Below, in pieces: positions 48,862-60,975 of a stretch of 64,000 bases of DNA. Each line of letters starts with the position of its first letter. Position 1 is the stretch's first letter. The translations under genes were made by a program, and so were the position numbers. This stretch comes from Cladopsammia gracilis. Lineage: Eukaryota > Cnidaria > Anthozoa > Scleractinia > Dendrophylliidae. Location: positions 19,903-83,902 of the forward strand of contig JAJGOT010001072.1 in assembly GCA_022457155.1 (NCBI GenBank). Reading direction: 5' to 3'. The notes under the pieces were generated by a model, which saw nothing but the letters and a program-made list of their open reading frames with translations, was not told the origin of the DNA and ran no database searches.

Positions 48862-51800
48862 GAACATTATCTTGTATTGGGCTAAGGGATGGACCATTTT
48901 AATTTTAAGGGGGGGGGGGGGGGGCAATTTTTCTGTGCATATTTTTTTTTGCCGTGAGGTTGTGCAAGAATTTTCTTTCTGTCTTCACCGGTTATTACAT
49001 GTGACTAGCCACATGTAATAGTTTTTCAATACATAAAATGAAATCTCTCAGCTCCCAAATTGAATTCTTCACCATCCAATGTATCTCTAAATAAAGCACT
49101 TTAATTCCTCTTTTAAGTCCCCATAAAGCCATTTTGGTTTTAAACTTTAGTAGTATGACAAAACACTTAAAATCAAAGTGCCCTATGGGCTATCTCCTGT
49201 AAGTTCTTCCCATCATGCATTGCTGTCATATTATGTCTGAATATTGTTTTGGATGTTACAATAGACCAATTCCGTTATATTAAAATTCATACTTGGCTCC
49301 GAGGCTTAGGGTAATAAAACAAAACAAATTAATTATTCATCCCTGAACCTCGATGTGATTTCTTTTGTTTTATTCCCCTAAGCCTCGGAGCCAAGTATGA
49401 ATTTTAATATAGGCATACAATATAGGTGAATATTCTGACGGGTCATGTGGCTTGTGAAACAGGTAAAATAAATTATTGAGACAAGGTTTAGCCTGCCAAA
49501 AATATGTTTTTTTATTTCAGGCTTAAAGCCACAAAATAAAGGGGGAAGTTGTCATTGAACATGTGTATGGCTAGCTTTTCTTCAAAGGAAGGGCGGCTGT
49601 ACGCTATACTGTCATTGAGTTAACAGACATCCTCACAGACACCTCAATAAAACAGAAACAGTTCATAGAAATACACACAACAGTTCATACAAATGATAAA
49701 GATATGGACACTCTGTTATGTCGTTTTTGTGCCCTAATAAAGAGTTTGATTGTACTTGTGGTCTGGTTGAGATGTCTGGGCCCGGTTGCATAAAGCACCT
49801 TAAGTGTGATGTACTGCAATGGTTTCCTGCATTCCAAATGATTTTCTCACTCTCTCTTTGTGTTTCCTATACACTCTTTATTTTATAAGAATGTATATTT
49901 TTAATGCTCAGGCTGGATATTCTTATTTGTTTGCCGACTTTAGGCTGAAAATATTTTTGTGTACATTCTTAGATTACAGAGTATAGTATTTCATGAAGCC
50001 TCCATAACACCCATGCCTTCATATTTATTTTACACTTTATGTACATATACACTGACATACACGTTATGTGCTACCGCGATATAATTGTCATTCATGGACG
50101 TCTACAAACTTCTATAGAATATTAAAAAAACGACCAACTGTCATGGATATCTTTTGTACCTTTTATCCGAATTGCCGATATGTCGATCATATGAATGTCT
50201 AGTACTAGTTTTTATCGTTTTGTTATAGCTAGTTTTGTTAGAAAAACGAAAGAATTTACCATACTTTTCAATGGTATATTAAAGTTCATTTAAAATATTA
50301 TGTGATTTTATTGTATTTATTTTCCATCAGCACGCAAAAAATGTACTTAACAAAATCTCAGCCTTGGGTATATTCGCCAAGCTCAGCCTTAATATTCTTC
50401 TCATAAAAAGATACTTATACTAGTATATATATAAATAGAGTGTACTCGTTAATGCGCCTTCGGTCGAGTTATCCATGATAACGCGCAAGAAAATCCTCCG
50501 AAACGCAGAGAATGGCTGCAGAAAATCTCACTTAGTTATGCAGCCGGGCCCTTGACCTTTACATAAGACTTTCATAAAATTTGGTTTCATTCAAGTACAT
50601 ATACCATCCAAATTCTCTTTAATCACTGCTACATAAAAACCCTGATTTCCTACAGGTATGGAAATATGCTTCTAAATTTCCTCTCATTTAATACATGAGA
50701 TGAGCACAATTTTTCTACATTAAGATCAACCACTTTAATTTACCAAGTTAGAATCCTCATATTATGTAACTTCTCACAAAGTTTCACATTAAAATGATAG
50801 CAATACACGTATATTGACTGATGATGATTTACATTTATTTGGTTTGCATTTCTTAATATAAACGAGACATTTATAAATACTGTCAGGAACAGTACAGAGC
50901 ATTAACATATACTAACAACTAACAGCGGTTCACGTCGCTCATAGCCTCCTTCGCAGACGTCCGTTAATAGACGTCCCAAGTTCGTGAGGGAGGAAGGATT
51001 GCGTGACGAGCCCTAAGGACGTCACGGCTGCGTTTCACTGCAAGGGCCAGTTTCATCGCAGACGCTATTTTCATTACGAAACATTTCGTCCGAATTTCAC
51101 AATGAATATTCACATTCAGTAATAACACTGTTGTTTTGTATAGTCCTTTACTCTCTCGAACCAGTATGCAGCTATAAAAGTGACCATGTTTTCAAGGTTT
51201 AAAAAAATCGGGCCGGCAAATCGGCAAATCGAATTGATCGAAACAAATACGGCCCTAATTATCGAAAGAAAAGGATTTTTGGGATTTAAATTAGCACAAA
51301 TGACAAAAATGCACAACGTTAAAGGAAACGCGAGTTATGATTTCAAAAGCGCTCGCACTGCCAGCTCTCTAGAAGGTAAACACAGGGAAAACCCATCAAA
51401 GTGGTCCTCCAACATGGCGGACGGTAATTCAAAGGTCACCTGAGCGCACACACTCTATAGGAATTCGCGCATTTAATTAAAATCGACGTGTTTATTGACC
51501 TTTATTGAGATAAGCGGTTTAAGGTTAAAAGAATGTCTCAAGAATGTCTAAGCTGAGAGCGCCAGAACTTTCGTTCATTCAGGCCAGTGATTTCTGGCGC
51601 GGACTCGACTGTCTGAGTGACTCGTGAGTATTTTGCTATCAATATTTAATTCAACTCAAAACACAAATTCTCCTTACTGGTCCCCATACATTTCGTATAA
51701 GACAAATCAGGAGAAATTGTTAAAGGATCAAGAGAACTCATCTTGGGTGATCATTATCGTAATTCTTATCACCTCTGTACTTAATAGTACATTGATACTA

Positions 51801-53885
51801 CAAGGAGAAATTTGGTACTGATCACTACTGGCGCTTAAAAGGTTAATTCAAAATGCACATACTGTAAACTACAAAGCAAAAAGTCACAGGTTTTTATACC
51901 GAGATAAACCCAATTGAACAGATATACATAAATAAACTGAAAAAAACATGGGCATTTTCATGCCCCTCACATTTTACATTAAAGCTTTCAGAGGTTTTCA
52001 AACCCAATTCACAAACTCTTTTAAAACCCTTCCCTTTTTCAATACTTCTCAGACCTCTACAAAATAAAATATCGCCAAATAAATTGCCCTCTTCCAACGT
52101 TCTCTAAAATCTCAGTTAACTAAATCAAGCTATGAATATATCGCTTCATCACGCCACAAACCTGCGCTCGCTAAACCCCTTTCAAAAACTCATCAACCTA
52201 TAAATATATCCCTTTGTCAAACCACAAACATCCCCTCCCTAAACCACTTTCAAAAAATATGCAACTCGACTCTTGTTTTCTTATTGATAATATCTAACAC
52301 AAATCTGCTAACAAATATGCACTAGGAATGTCCCCACAAATTCACTAAAAAGTCTATTAATAGTATCTAACGCATTTTTTGCTAACAAAAATGCATAAAG
52401 AATGCATGTTAGCCCACATAAACTCCTGTAAGTTAAACATTAACTTACAGGAGATAAAAATGAACTGAATCTCAAGGTATTCATTTATTTTCTTTTTAAA
52501 GGTACTGAATCACCTCCAGCCAATGCATCTGCAAACATTTAGCACATCAACTAATGCTGGTAACAGTGACGAAAAGTCTCAAGTGCTGAAGAAACTGGTG
52601 ACCTGCTGTTCATGCATTAATAAATGAAACCACAAAATGTCAAACTACCAATAATCTCTGAAAACATGTTCAGAGCTGACAAAGTCTTTTCAATTTGTGA
52701 AGCACAAACGTGGAAACAATTTCCAGTTGTTGTCATTTAGCAATTGTAACAGTTTTAATCATGTACATTGTACAGTTCAAATTGTGCTTCCTGTATTAAC
52801 ACTTCATAGTAACGCTGTAAGGAATCAGAAAAACAGCTATCCGGACAACAATGGACTGATTATCAATTGTAACTTGCAAAATGTACAAATATTGAATTGC
52901 ACACAAGTAAAACAAACTCAGATGTAATTTTAATCTCAAATAATTTGAAAATGAAAATGTTGCCTGTTCTTGATGGGTGTGTGACATATATTAAGCCTGA
53001 TCAGCAAAGAATTATACCAATCAAGTATGACAAAATAAGTTCCAATCCATATTTGTCACAAATATGAAGGAAAACGATGAATTGTTTTGATTTTGCACAC
53101 GAGTTTGTGCAACATGGTTTTAATAAAATGTGCAATTACCAATGCAGCAACCACAATAATTTTGTGTAATAAATCTTCTCATGCATATCACGAGTATCGG
53201 TGTCAGCCAGGACCAGTCTTCAACAGGAAGTTCTGGTATAAAAAGGGCTTACCTGGCCAGTCTCACCTTCGGTTTTCAATCAAACACAAAAGAATCAACA
53301 ACTGACAAACATACGTTATTCCTACAACCATAAGTACAAAAATTGAAAATATTTGGAAAAAAAGTCATTTTACCAATGAAAGTTGAATCTATCACCTGGT
53401 ATTATATTATTTGCTGGGGCAATATTCTGGTTTAATGAGCATTTTTAAGCAAATTTCATTTATAGAACACTCTGGTCAACAGCATGCACCGACTGAAAGT
53501 CGCCGAAATTTGCATTTCACACCGACCCTTTTCTTGTGGAACTTCGCATTTAAATCGAGTGATTCACTGATTTTATCAGAGCACCCCAGACCTATTGATT
53601 TAACGCCAAGTTGAAACTCGTCGTCGCTTCTGTACGCATTGCGTACCTATTTTTATTTAAACATGTGATCAAGGCTTTATCTTGAATAGAAATTTTTCAC
53701 ATTTATTTTATTAGCCTCCATTGTAGATAAATAGTAAAATTGATTTGGAAAACATTGGCAATCGAAAGTACACGTGTAACCAGGCCTTCTTACTTAGCAC
53801 CCAGGCTTTTTCTGGACTCAGGATCCCTCGGTCAATTTTCTCTTTTTTTTTGCCTGACCCACCGACCCACTTTCACGAGAGGGAA
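48862..53885. other. Interior of the 6.7-kb element without recognised genes
   Basis: AT-rich. It has a G-run at 48908-48924, a MITE at 49265-49418, and a CpG-richer patch near 50925-51075. Short frames at 51180-51443 and elsewhere show no family. No transposase or helicase motif was found on either strand. Confidence 0.4.
49265..49418. mobile_element. MITE, CTTGGCTCCGAGG family
   Basis: Arms tatattaaaattcatacttg then gctccgaggctta, and the near-perfect inverse at 49371-49414, with a ~55-bp core. Better preserved than the relatives at 6843 and 44725. Confidence 0.8.
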
Positions 53886-54247
53886 GGCGATGGGAAACGA
53901 AACATTTTATGGGGATGGCCATAAGGCTAAGTCATACGTGTTTTCAAGTCATTATCAGCTGCAAAGCTGAATCTGGAATAGGTTTATTCTCAATAGCATT
54001 CAAGTACATACAATCTCCTTCAAGAATTCCATCGATTATGTCGATTGCAACTGGCAACGACTAAGCACACATTACAGCGCTCAAAAACTCATAAAAGAAC
54101 ATTGCTTTGCTTAGAAACGTCACTAAAAATTTGTGAACTTGATGAATGCTTCCGGCAACAAATAATTTGAGATTTGACAAAATTTTGAGGAGGAATATTC
54201 ACCTAATATAAACTTCTCAAAATTCTGTCGAGGGCTCAAAATCTATT

Positions 54248-54624
54248 AGAGCAGTTTTCAATTGAGTGTCGTAAAACCAAAACCAAAGTAATTACTCTGA
54301 CCAATCACAACAGTCGTAAACAATCCAATGAATAATAATAATAATAATAATAATAATATCATTTATAGTGCGCAAATTCCATAAAATGTAATTTTAACCA
54401 GAGCTCGAAGCAAACACATGTCATTTTAACCAGAGCTCGAAGCAAACCCATGTCGGCGGCACTAAGCGCGGGAAAACGCGTGCGAGCAAATCACGATTGG
54501 TTTTGGTTTTACTTCTGATTGGTCGAGAAAGTGGCGCGATATTTTTTAGCCAATCACAAAGCGTAGCAATGCAAAACCAAAGCAATTGTTTAATTACTTT
54601 CGATACTCAATTGAAAACTGCTCT
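54248..54624. mobile_element. 377-bp MITE with ATT target duplication
   Basis: The left end agagcagttttcaattgagt is inverted at 54605-54624. ATT flanks both sides (54245-54247, 54625-54627). The interior contains a microsatellite (AAT)n at 54332-54357 and a direct duplication of aaccagagctcgaagcaaac near 54398 and 54427. Confidence 0.75.
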
Positions 54625-54779
54625 ATTAGCGACCTATTAATTTATTTAGAAGCACCGCGGGCCATAACTATCCGGGTCTCCGAAAATCATCTTCACAGGT
54701 TAACAAACTAAACTCTCGAATTTAGCTGGCATGTAATCACACAGGATACCCAACACGCAAGATTAGAACTGGTTCCCTG

Positions 54780-56185
54780 TGCGGGCGGCAACGAGGAGCG
54801 GAGAATCGGAAAATCGGGTAATGGGAACGGGGAACGGGAACGGGGAAAGGGGAATCTTTAAAACGAGGAATCTTTAGACGGGGAATCTTTAAAATCTCTA
54901 AAAACTGCCTTCTCGTTCACATTAAGATTTCCCATTTCAAAGATTCCCCGTTCTCCGTTCAGTTTTTCTCGTTTCCCCGCTCCCCGTTTTAAAGATATCC
55001 GTGAAAATTAATGCTGACATGAAGGAATGCAAAGGACTTTCTTGCCATAAAATAAACGTGGTGCTGTCTGCATGTACTCTACTCAACTTGTGTTTTTTAC
55101 TCTTTTCTTCCAAAACAGTACTCCCTTTATAGTCGACTGGACGAGCTGATAACACGCGCGAGCGAGAAAATGGCATGTTCGGCGGTCGCGCGCGCGGTTA
55201 CCATATGTCGGTCGACGTATTCAGCAATAAGACTGTTGGAGGTCTTAATACATTTTGCTAAAATCTTATAATTAGTTAACATGTTTGTCAAAAGGAGTTG
55301 CCTTTCAGTGAAATCAATAAATCTTCGACGTTTAATCAGTCCGCGTGTTTGGAATCATCGGACAATTGCATATGATTAGTGCTAAATCAAAGAATAGTAT
55401 ATACCGATTTAGGGGACATATTCCTATTCCTAAACCCAAGCCCCAACTCTTGCCCTAAACAGTAACAGAAATAGAAATATTTTATACCCTTAAATCGGTA
55501 TATACTATTTTCCGATTTAGCACTAATCATATGTAATTCTCCGATTTAGTCTCCTGGATTTAGTACTTATCGCACTCTTCTGGAATCATCGATCGTTGTA
55601 AAGTTCTATGAGTCGCCCTCCGCATGTATACCATTCTATACATCATGGACAGTTTCATTTTCCAGTTCTAACCACGGTTTCCTTTCCCTGAATAACTACA
55701 GCTTTCAAGTTTAGCCGCTTAATTAGTTCGCCATGCTCTTTCTTCGAAAAGAAGGTGTCATAAAATAGAACTTCAATTGAACTGATATTCATGATAAATT
55801 CACATCCAATTCGAACTAATATTATTCTTCTTCGAAGCCAACAAGCGATTTTCACGCGCAATTAACTTACTTACTAACGAAAATTATTATTTTGCACTGC
55901 AATAGTTTCTTCAGGCCAGTTTTTCTTCTTCAGGCCAGTTTCACTGGCCTTCTTCAGGTCCTAAAAGGACCTGAAGAAGGCCAGTGAAACTGCCCGAAAC
56001 GTCGATTTTTAAAGATTTTAACCTCGGAAAACCCCGAAAACAATTCAGAAATTTTAATTTGTGCAATAGTTTCTTTGTTTGAAAAATTCGATTCGGTTTT
56101 ATTTTCCAAGAAATCAGTGAAATCAAGGCAATAAATATAACAAACGTATTCTATAAGAAACGAAATTAGGCAGGGTTATATCAAT
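54780..56185. repeat. Non-coding repeat block, copy D, left part
   Basis: Matches block B from the GGGAACGG stretch (about 9190) to cagggttata (about 11870), without the TTA cluster. The match resumes at 63259. Two palindromes made of cttcaggccagtttcactgg and its inverse (55915-55990) are private to D. Confidence 0.7.
55971..56003 (+). other. CTGAAGA-hairpin-GAAACGTC motif (hammerhead-like)
   Basis: CTGAAGA (55971-55977), a GGC...GCC hairpin, then GAAACGTC (55996-56003). The core order fits a hammerhead with an extremely short stem III, but closing stem I pairing is poor, so it may be a relic. Confidence 0.4.
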
Positions 56186-56690
56186 ACAATACAAAACAAA
56201 TTTTATTAACACCCCCCAAAAAGGCTTTTCGGTGTTAATTACTAAATTAAAATTAAGCCTGGTTTCTGTATAATCGCAAGGATCGCAAGGATAGCAGCGA
56301 TCACAGAAAAATGTGTTGTCCGACCCTTGCAATCATATGGAAACCAAAAACTTTGCGATCCTTGCGATCGTTACGATCCTTGCGACCCTTGCGATGCGAT
56401 CGCAGAGATAGAAAAATTTCTATCTCTGCGATCCTTGCGATCGAGAAGTTTTTATATGGAAACCAATCATGCGATCCTTGCGATCCAAAATGTCCCAGAA
56501 AGCCTTGCACTCCAAAGTCTTGTATCCCATAATGCACATAAAGTTTATCGGATCCAGGCCTACTCGACGTTTCCTTGCGATCGCTGCAATCATATGGAAA
56601 CCTGAGGTCTCAGCGATCGAAAGGATCGCAAGAGTGACAGCGATCGTCGATCGTAACGATCGCTGCGATCATATGGAAACCAGTCTTTAG
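56186..56690. repeat. GATC/CTTGCGATC-rich repeat with four ATATGGAAACC units
   Basis: Runs of tgcgatccttgcgatc and cgatcgcaagg, punctuated by atatggaaacc at about 56335, 56453, 56592 and 56671. Reading frames rich in RSLRSLR and CDPCDPCD are compositional. It lies exactly where block D departs from block B. Confidence 0.75.
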
Positions 56691-56692
56691 CG

Positions 56693-56694
56693 AG

Positions 56695-56728
<34 letters not shown>
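56693..56728. repeat. (TA)n tract at the left outer end of the Penelope-like pair
   Basis: About 16 TA units. Block B has only a short TATATATA at this point (about 11885), so expansion accompanied or followed the insertion. Confidence 0.9.
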
Positions 56729-56733
<5 letters not shown>

Positions 56734-57438
56734 ATAAAATAATGAATTGAAGACTTCATCAGCTATAAAAGTGCTCAATAGATAAACTAGAGCGATATGT
56801 AGATTTGTAGAGATGGATTACTTGGTCGAAGACATTTATTCACTGCTACTCAGAGTTTCATGCTTCTTACGAAGCAATCATCAGGCAACTGCCTACAATA
56901 ACGGATACATAGAAAACATACAAAATTTGAAATTACAGAACAATACCTAATGGCGTGACGTGCGGAGATATGATTGGTTAACTAAACGAATACAGTTTTC
57001 AACAGGAATTTCTTAGAATGTCTACAAGTAGATAGGAGTTCGCTTCTATTGTTCAGAGTTGACATTTCGGGTCTGCATATGATGAAATATTTTTCCCATA
57101 AACATAAATTACAACGCTTGTTTACATTTGAATACGATCTTGCTTGTTTAATCTTACGCCATTTGATGTTGTAAATGACGTCTCTTTCTTTTAAGCTCCA
57201 GATGTATTTGCTTAATTCTGTTGCATGCTTGTATTTTTCATTTCTAAATGAGCATATATGATTTCTGTATCTTAATTTAAACGCTGTGTCACAAAGTCCG
57301 ACGTATGTCTCTTTGGAGGATGATGTTGTGACTTCAGCTTGGTAAATGATGTTTGTGTCGTTGCATTTTCCGTTCATGGGACACGTGCTTGGGTTCCGGC
57401 AGTTACAATTACTATCTTGGGTGAGATCAGACTTATTA
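56729..57438 (-). pseudogene. Penelope-like element, left copy: GIY-YIG endonuclease and 3' UTR
   Basis: The minus strand encodes the C-terminal part only: [17 protein letters not shown], a Cys-rich finger, the GIY-YIG core ([16 protein letters not shown]), ATELSKYIW and the end KTVFV at 56982. It is virtually identical to 62555-63004. Separated from its reverse transcriptase part (60976-61751) by an insertion, it is part of a broken element. Confidence 0.8.
56842..56889 (-). ncRNA. Type I hammerhead ribozyme motif in the left Penelope-like copy
   Basis: The exact inverse of the motif at 63097-63144, with the same CTGATGA, stem II (TGCTTC-GTAA-GAAGCA), GAAAC, short stem III and stem I. Confidence 0.65.
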
Positions 57439-58734
57439 CTCATGCGCAGTAAGCGCATGAGGTATAAAATCGGTGGCGTTTCTTCTTGTTTTTGTCACAT
57501 TAGTGCATGCAAATTTATGCACGCATATATTATTACTAACCGGGTCGCAGGTCACATAAAAACTCTACAAAAATGTCTACCGCGCTCGGCATGTGCTTGG
57601 TTTTCTTTGTCTTGTCGGAATAACAACACACATTCAAAATACTCAAAATGGAAAGAGAAAGCTTTAAAGTACTCAGAAGCCGCTGTAGTGGAGAAAAAGG
57701 AGAGCTGTAAGCGACGAGCGACGAAATCTTGCTTCAAGTTTTATCAGTGCGGGGGGCGATCAAATCCGAAGAAGCGGAGTTTAAAGAATTTTCAAGCAGG
57801 CGAGGGACTTTACCATAATAGAAATTTCATTTTTCGGTGAGAATTTATGTTGATATCAATTTGTGATTGACTTTTTCTTTGTGTCATACTTGTTATTCTA
57901 GACCGAGAAACACTTGCTTTTGTGAGCTTTTGTGCACTCTAAACACAGAGTCAACGGACAGTCGCGTAATATGACAGTTTTTGAGAATTACTAAAATTGA
58001 AAAATAACCCGGTCGTTTACTGATTTTATTGCTTTTAAAAGTAGTCTTTTCAAATGTAACAGAACGCAGTCACGGTTTGGGAAACATTAGACGCAAACTT
58101 GTTCGAATGTTTTCTTCGTGAAGTAAAAATCACGGTAAAGGAACGCTAGTATTTAAATATAATTAAGTTAAATAGCGCTTTCTGAAATAAAGTTTGCTTT
58201 CAAGATTTTTTGATTCGCGAAAACATTATGCGAATCATCTTTACGGATAAGAATGGCATTATATACACAAGCAAAGTCGGAAATTTTAGAAAACACTAGA
58301 TATAATATAGCAGGTTGCTGAATTTAAATATTATTTTGTGATGTTTATAAATTAATATAATTCGCAGACGCCAGCGCTGCGCACTGCATTGAGGATAAAT
58401 AAATCGCCAAGCCTTCCGGAAGCAGAAAATCACTGAATTCTGATAAGCGTTTAACTCTTTTGTTCAAGGAAAAAACATTTTCATTCAAGGAAATATGAGT
58501 TTCATTAAAAAGTTTGGACCTTTAGAATCATGATCATGTGAAAGCAGCACGCGATCGAATTACATTCCACACGAAATTTGCATATATGAAAGAAGTGTAT
58601 TTGCGACAACACTTTGAAAAACTGTGAAGCTTGGAAAAAACTAATACATGGCAAAATCAAAGCAGTTATTTAAAGGACTAGCTTTATAGAAAAATTTCAT
58701 TTCGATTTGGTCTTGAAATCAAAGGGAGGGGGGG

Positions 58735-58845
58735 TGTCATGATTCATGATGTGTCACGCAATATTTCCTCGCGAAGCGAGGGCCGAAGGCCCGAGCGTAG
58801 CGAGGTTAATAAATTTGTCGTCCCTCGGGAGCTGAGGCCGCGTGA
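58735..58845. repeat. GCGAAGCGAGG / GGGCCGAAGGCCC palindromic stretch
   Basis: Short palindromes (gggccgaaggccc; gcgaagcgagg...gagcgtagcgagg) followed by TA-rich sequence. Low-complexity hairpin DNA. Confidence 0.55.
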
Positions 58846-58861
58846 ATTCGAGCGAAAAATA

Positions 58862-58899
<38 letters not shown>

Positions 58900-58929
58900 C
58901 TCGATGGTGTCCGGCAGTTGCCTGGCAAC

Positions 58930-59440
58930 AAAAATCGCGACCGCTGACAATGGCGTATTCATGTTTATTGACCTTTATTCATGGCGGCCGTGCCGGCGGC
59001 CGTTTAACCTTTTAATGTTTACTCTCGGTGAAACACAACCAATTTCTGATGCAAATGAGAAAGAACAGAAAAGACAAAAACGCTGGATTCCACAAGTGGC
59101 TGGAAATCCTTGTCCGTGTAAATTAACCATCGAAACTCCGCTGAACGGTGACTTGAAATTCAGCGCGATCGCGATCGAGCAACGAAGAGACCGGCAACGA
59201 CAGCATAGATTACAAAGACTTCGAACAGCCTAGGCACGCCGTTTGACTAGGTTCAAACGCCTTGACAAAATGCCGCCATTAGAATTCTGAACGAAACCGA
59301 TCAGGAGAGGCGACACCGACTGGAAGTGTTGGACAAAATGATTCTGATCTTTGTAGATCGACTCAACGAGAGGTGGCAAGAATTACACGATCACCTAAAT
59401 ACTCGTGACGAATATCTTTCATACTTGATACGGTAGGGAA
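58930..59440 (+). pseudogene. Unrecognised coding-like remnant rich in E/R/Q
   Basis: A plus-strand frame from about 59010 (MFTLGETQPISDANEKEQKR...) ends at 59233 in EQRRDRQRQHRLQRL. In another frame, 59290-59437 reads ETDQERRHRLEVLDKMI then DRLNERWQELHDHLNTRDEY. The repeated D-R-x-x-RLxxLxK character across a frame change suggests one decayed gene. No family recognised. Confidence 0.3.
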
Positions 59441-60695
59441 AAGCAAACACTGATTACAGGGAAAGCTCAGAGAAGAAGAGCGATTAAGAAATGTAGCTCA
59501 AATCACCGGCTAAACTACTGAGAGGATAATCAAACACTGAAAATAATTATCTTACTACACACTGTAATTATTAGATGTTTATTGATATTCTCACTAACGT
59601 CACTAAGGAACTTTTTAAATGATCAAAACTACAGATAAATAATCAAAACTACAGATCACACAGGTGCAAATTATTTCCCAAATATACAACATTTACATGA
59701 TGTAGCATTGTTTGTGAATGAAACAGTGATCGAGTTGTATACGTATACAGTATCTTGAGTTTACAGCATTCTTCATAAAATAGTTCAATGTTCAATAAGA
59801 AATAACATTCGAATGGTTTAGTAAGAAAAATTGGATAAAAACATTTTCTTAGGAAAAAACAATTTTCTGTTAGCAATCAGGACCAACTAATGTCAATGTG
59901 TAGCAACCGTATACATGTACCTAAACACATGACACATCAACATTACTGCTTCACATTTATTATTGGAACGGCGATCAGTATCTTAAATCTCCTCACAATA
60001 TCAGTGTACGAGCAAGTACATAGATTATACAAGTTGAGAACCTGATCACCTTCAACATAAGTTGTCTGTGGAAATTGAATACAAATTCACTGTAGTTATA
60101 TGGCTATGTGAACTGCATTGACACCAGTAAGGAAAATGTACATCAACAAATTAATTTTGATTTCAAGATTTTTAAAGGTGCTAACTGGTCATGAAGGCCT
60201 AAGTCCTCATCTTAACCTATAAATTCTCCATCCAGATCTCTATACATTGCTTATGGTATTTGCATAGTCCCATAGCAGTTACAGCCACCCACAGCTCAAA
60301 ACCCAACACTGACTAACACCAGCTCCCATTTATTTTATTTTAGGAAGACAGGGCACAAAGTACAACTTAAATTGAAGAGACTGAGAACGAAAATGTCTCA
60401 ACTTTAAATGAGGTCAATTGCCAGCAAGCAACCCAACCTCTCCATTTATATCAGAAATTCCATCTCTCCCTCCCACATCGCTAAAATTTTGGACTGCATC
60501 CTCCCCCGAGCTTCGCGAGGTTCTGCGAGACACGTATTTCTAGTTATTTTTATTAAAATGTTTCACCAATTTATAGAACTCATCACCACAGTTTTCACAT
60601 TATAAAAGTAGAATCTCGTGGATCGGATTACATGTATTTTTATCATTACCTGTAAATTTAGGGCTTCCACAAAAATTATTGGAAATCCGGGCAGG

Positions 60696-60975
60696 AGAAG
60701 GGGTCTCTTGGCTTGGAAATCCAGGCGGGAGGGGGGGGGGGGGGGGGGAAAGGGGTCAAACAATCTTGCCATCCGTCGGTTGGGGGGGGGATTCTTTCTG
60801 GAATAACCCAATGTAATAGAAATAATTCACGGTTAACGTTTGGGAAGTATTACACTAGTGTGGGTTTGATCAGGAATCAATAAATTAAATATTAAAAGCG
60901 ACTACAGAAAAATTGGTAGCTTCAATAAACTCGTCTTAGAGTCTCATGCGCATGAGTATAGGCTATGTTTAGCCT
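60696..60975 (-). repeat. Terminal part of the inserted repeat, inverse of 63787-64000
   Basis: The minus strand runs attgaagctaccaatttttc...ggttattccagaaagaatcc and on through a C-run, matching the window's last ~210 bp in inverse orientation, with G-run length differences at 60729-60748. Confidence 0.8.

Larger units (their letters stand above)
47219..53920. mobile_element. 6.7-kb DNA element with perfect 35-bp terminal inverted repeats
   Basis: The termini at 47219-47253 and 53886-53920 are exact inverse copies beginning GGCCATCCCCATAAAATGTT, flanked by ATA on both sides (47216-47218, 53921-53923). The host repeat reads continuously across the element when it is removed, which shows insertion. 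A 3-bp duplication and GGCC ends do not settle the superfamily. Contents are a broken 2A/protease-like gene (47.33-48.86 kb), a MITE (49.27-49.42 kb) and several kilobases with no recognised transposase, so it is a defective or non-autonomous copy. Confidence 0.75.
57439..60975. mobile_element. 3.5-kb insertion splitting the left Penelope-like copy
   Basis: The host reads ...attaa(c/t)aag on one side and taataag-tctgatc on the other, an imperfect 7-bp duplication (cttatta 57432-57438, cttgtta 60976-60982, plus strand). The 60975 end carries a small hairpin (aggcta/tagcct) beside ctcatgcgcatgag-like palindromes; the 57439 end carries a ctcatgcgc...gcgcatgag palindrome. The first ~210 bp from the 60975 end recur at 63787-64000. 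The interior contains the dispersed repeat shared with 5425-5700 (57560-58015), a (TA)n at 58858-58896 and a possible coding remnant at 58930-59440. Class unknown. Confidence 0.55.

Noticed and set aside
56301..56690. Frames rich in RSLRSLR or CDPCDPCD
   Set aside because: Translation of GATC-rich tandem repeats in several frames on both strands.
56755..56775. CTGATGA on the minus strand near the left (TA)n
   Set aside because: Followed only by a short gaagtcttc fold and no GAAA; not a ribozyme core.
58744..58962. Frames with IYIYIY runs
   Set aside because: Translation of (TA)n; the same artefact occurs at 56590-56778 and 63036-63317.
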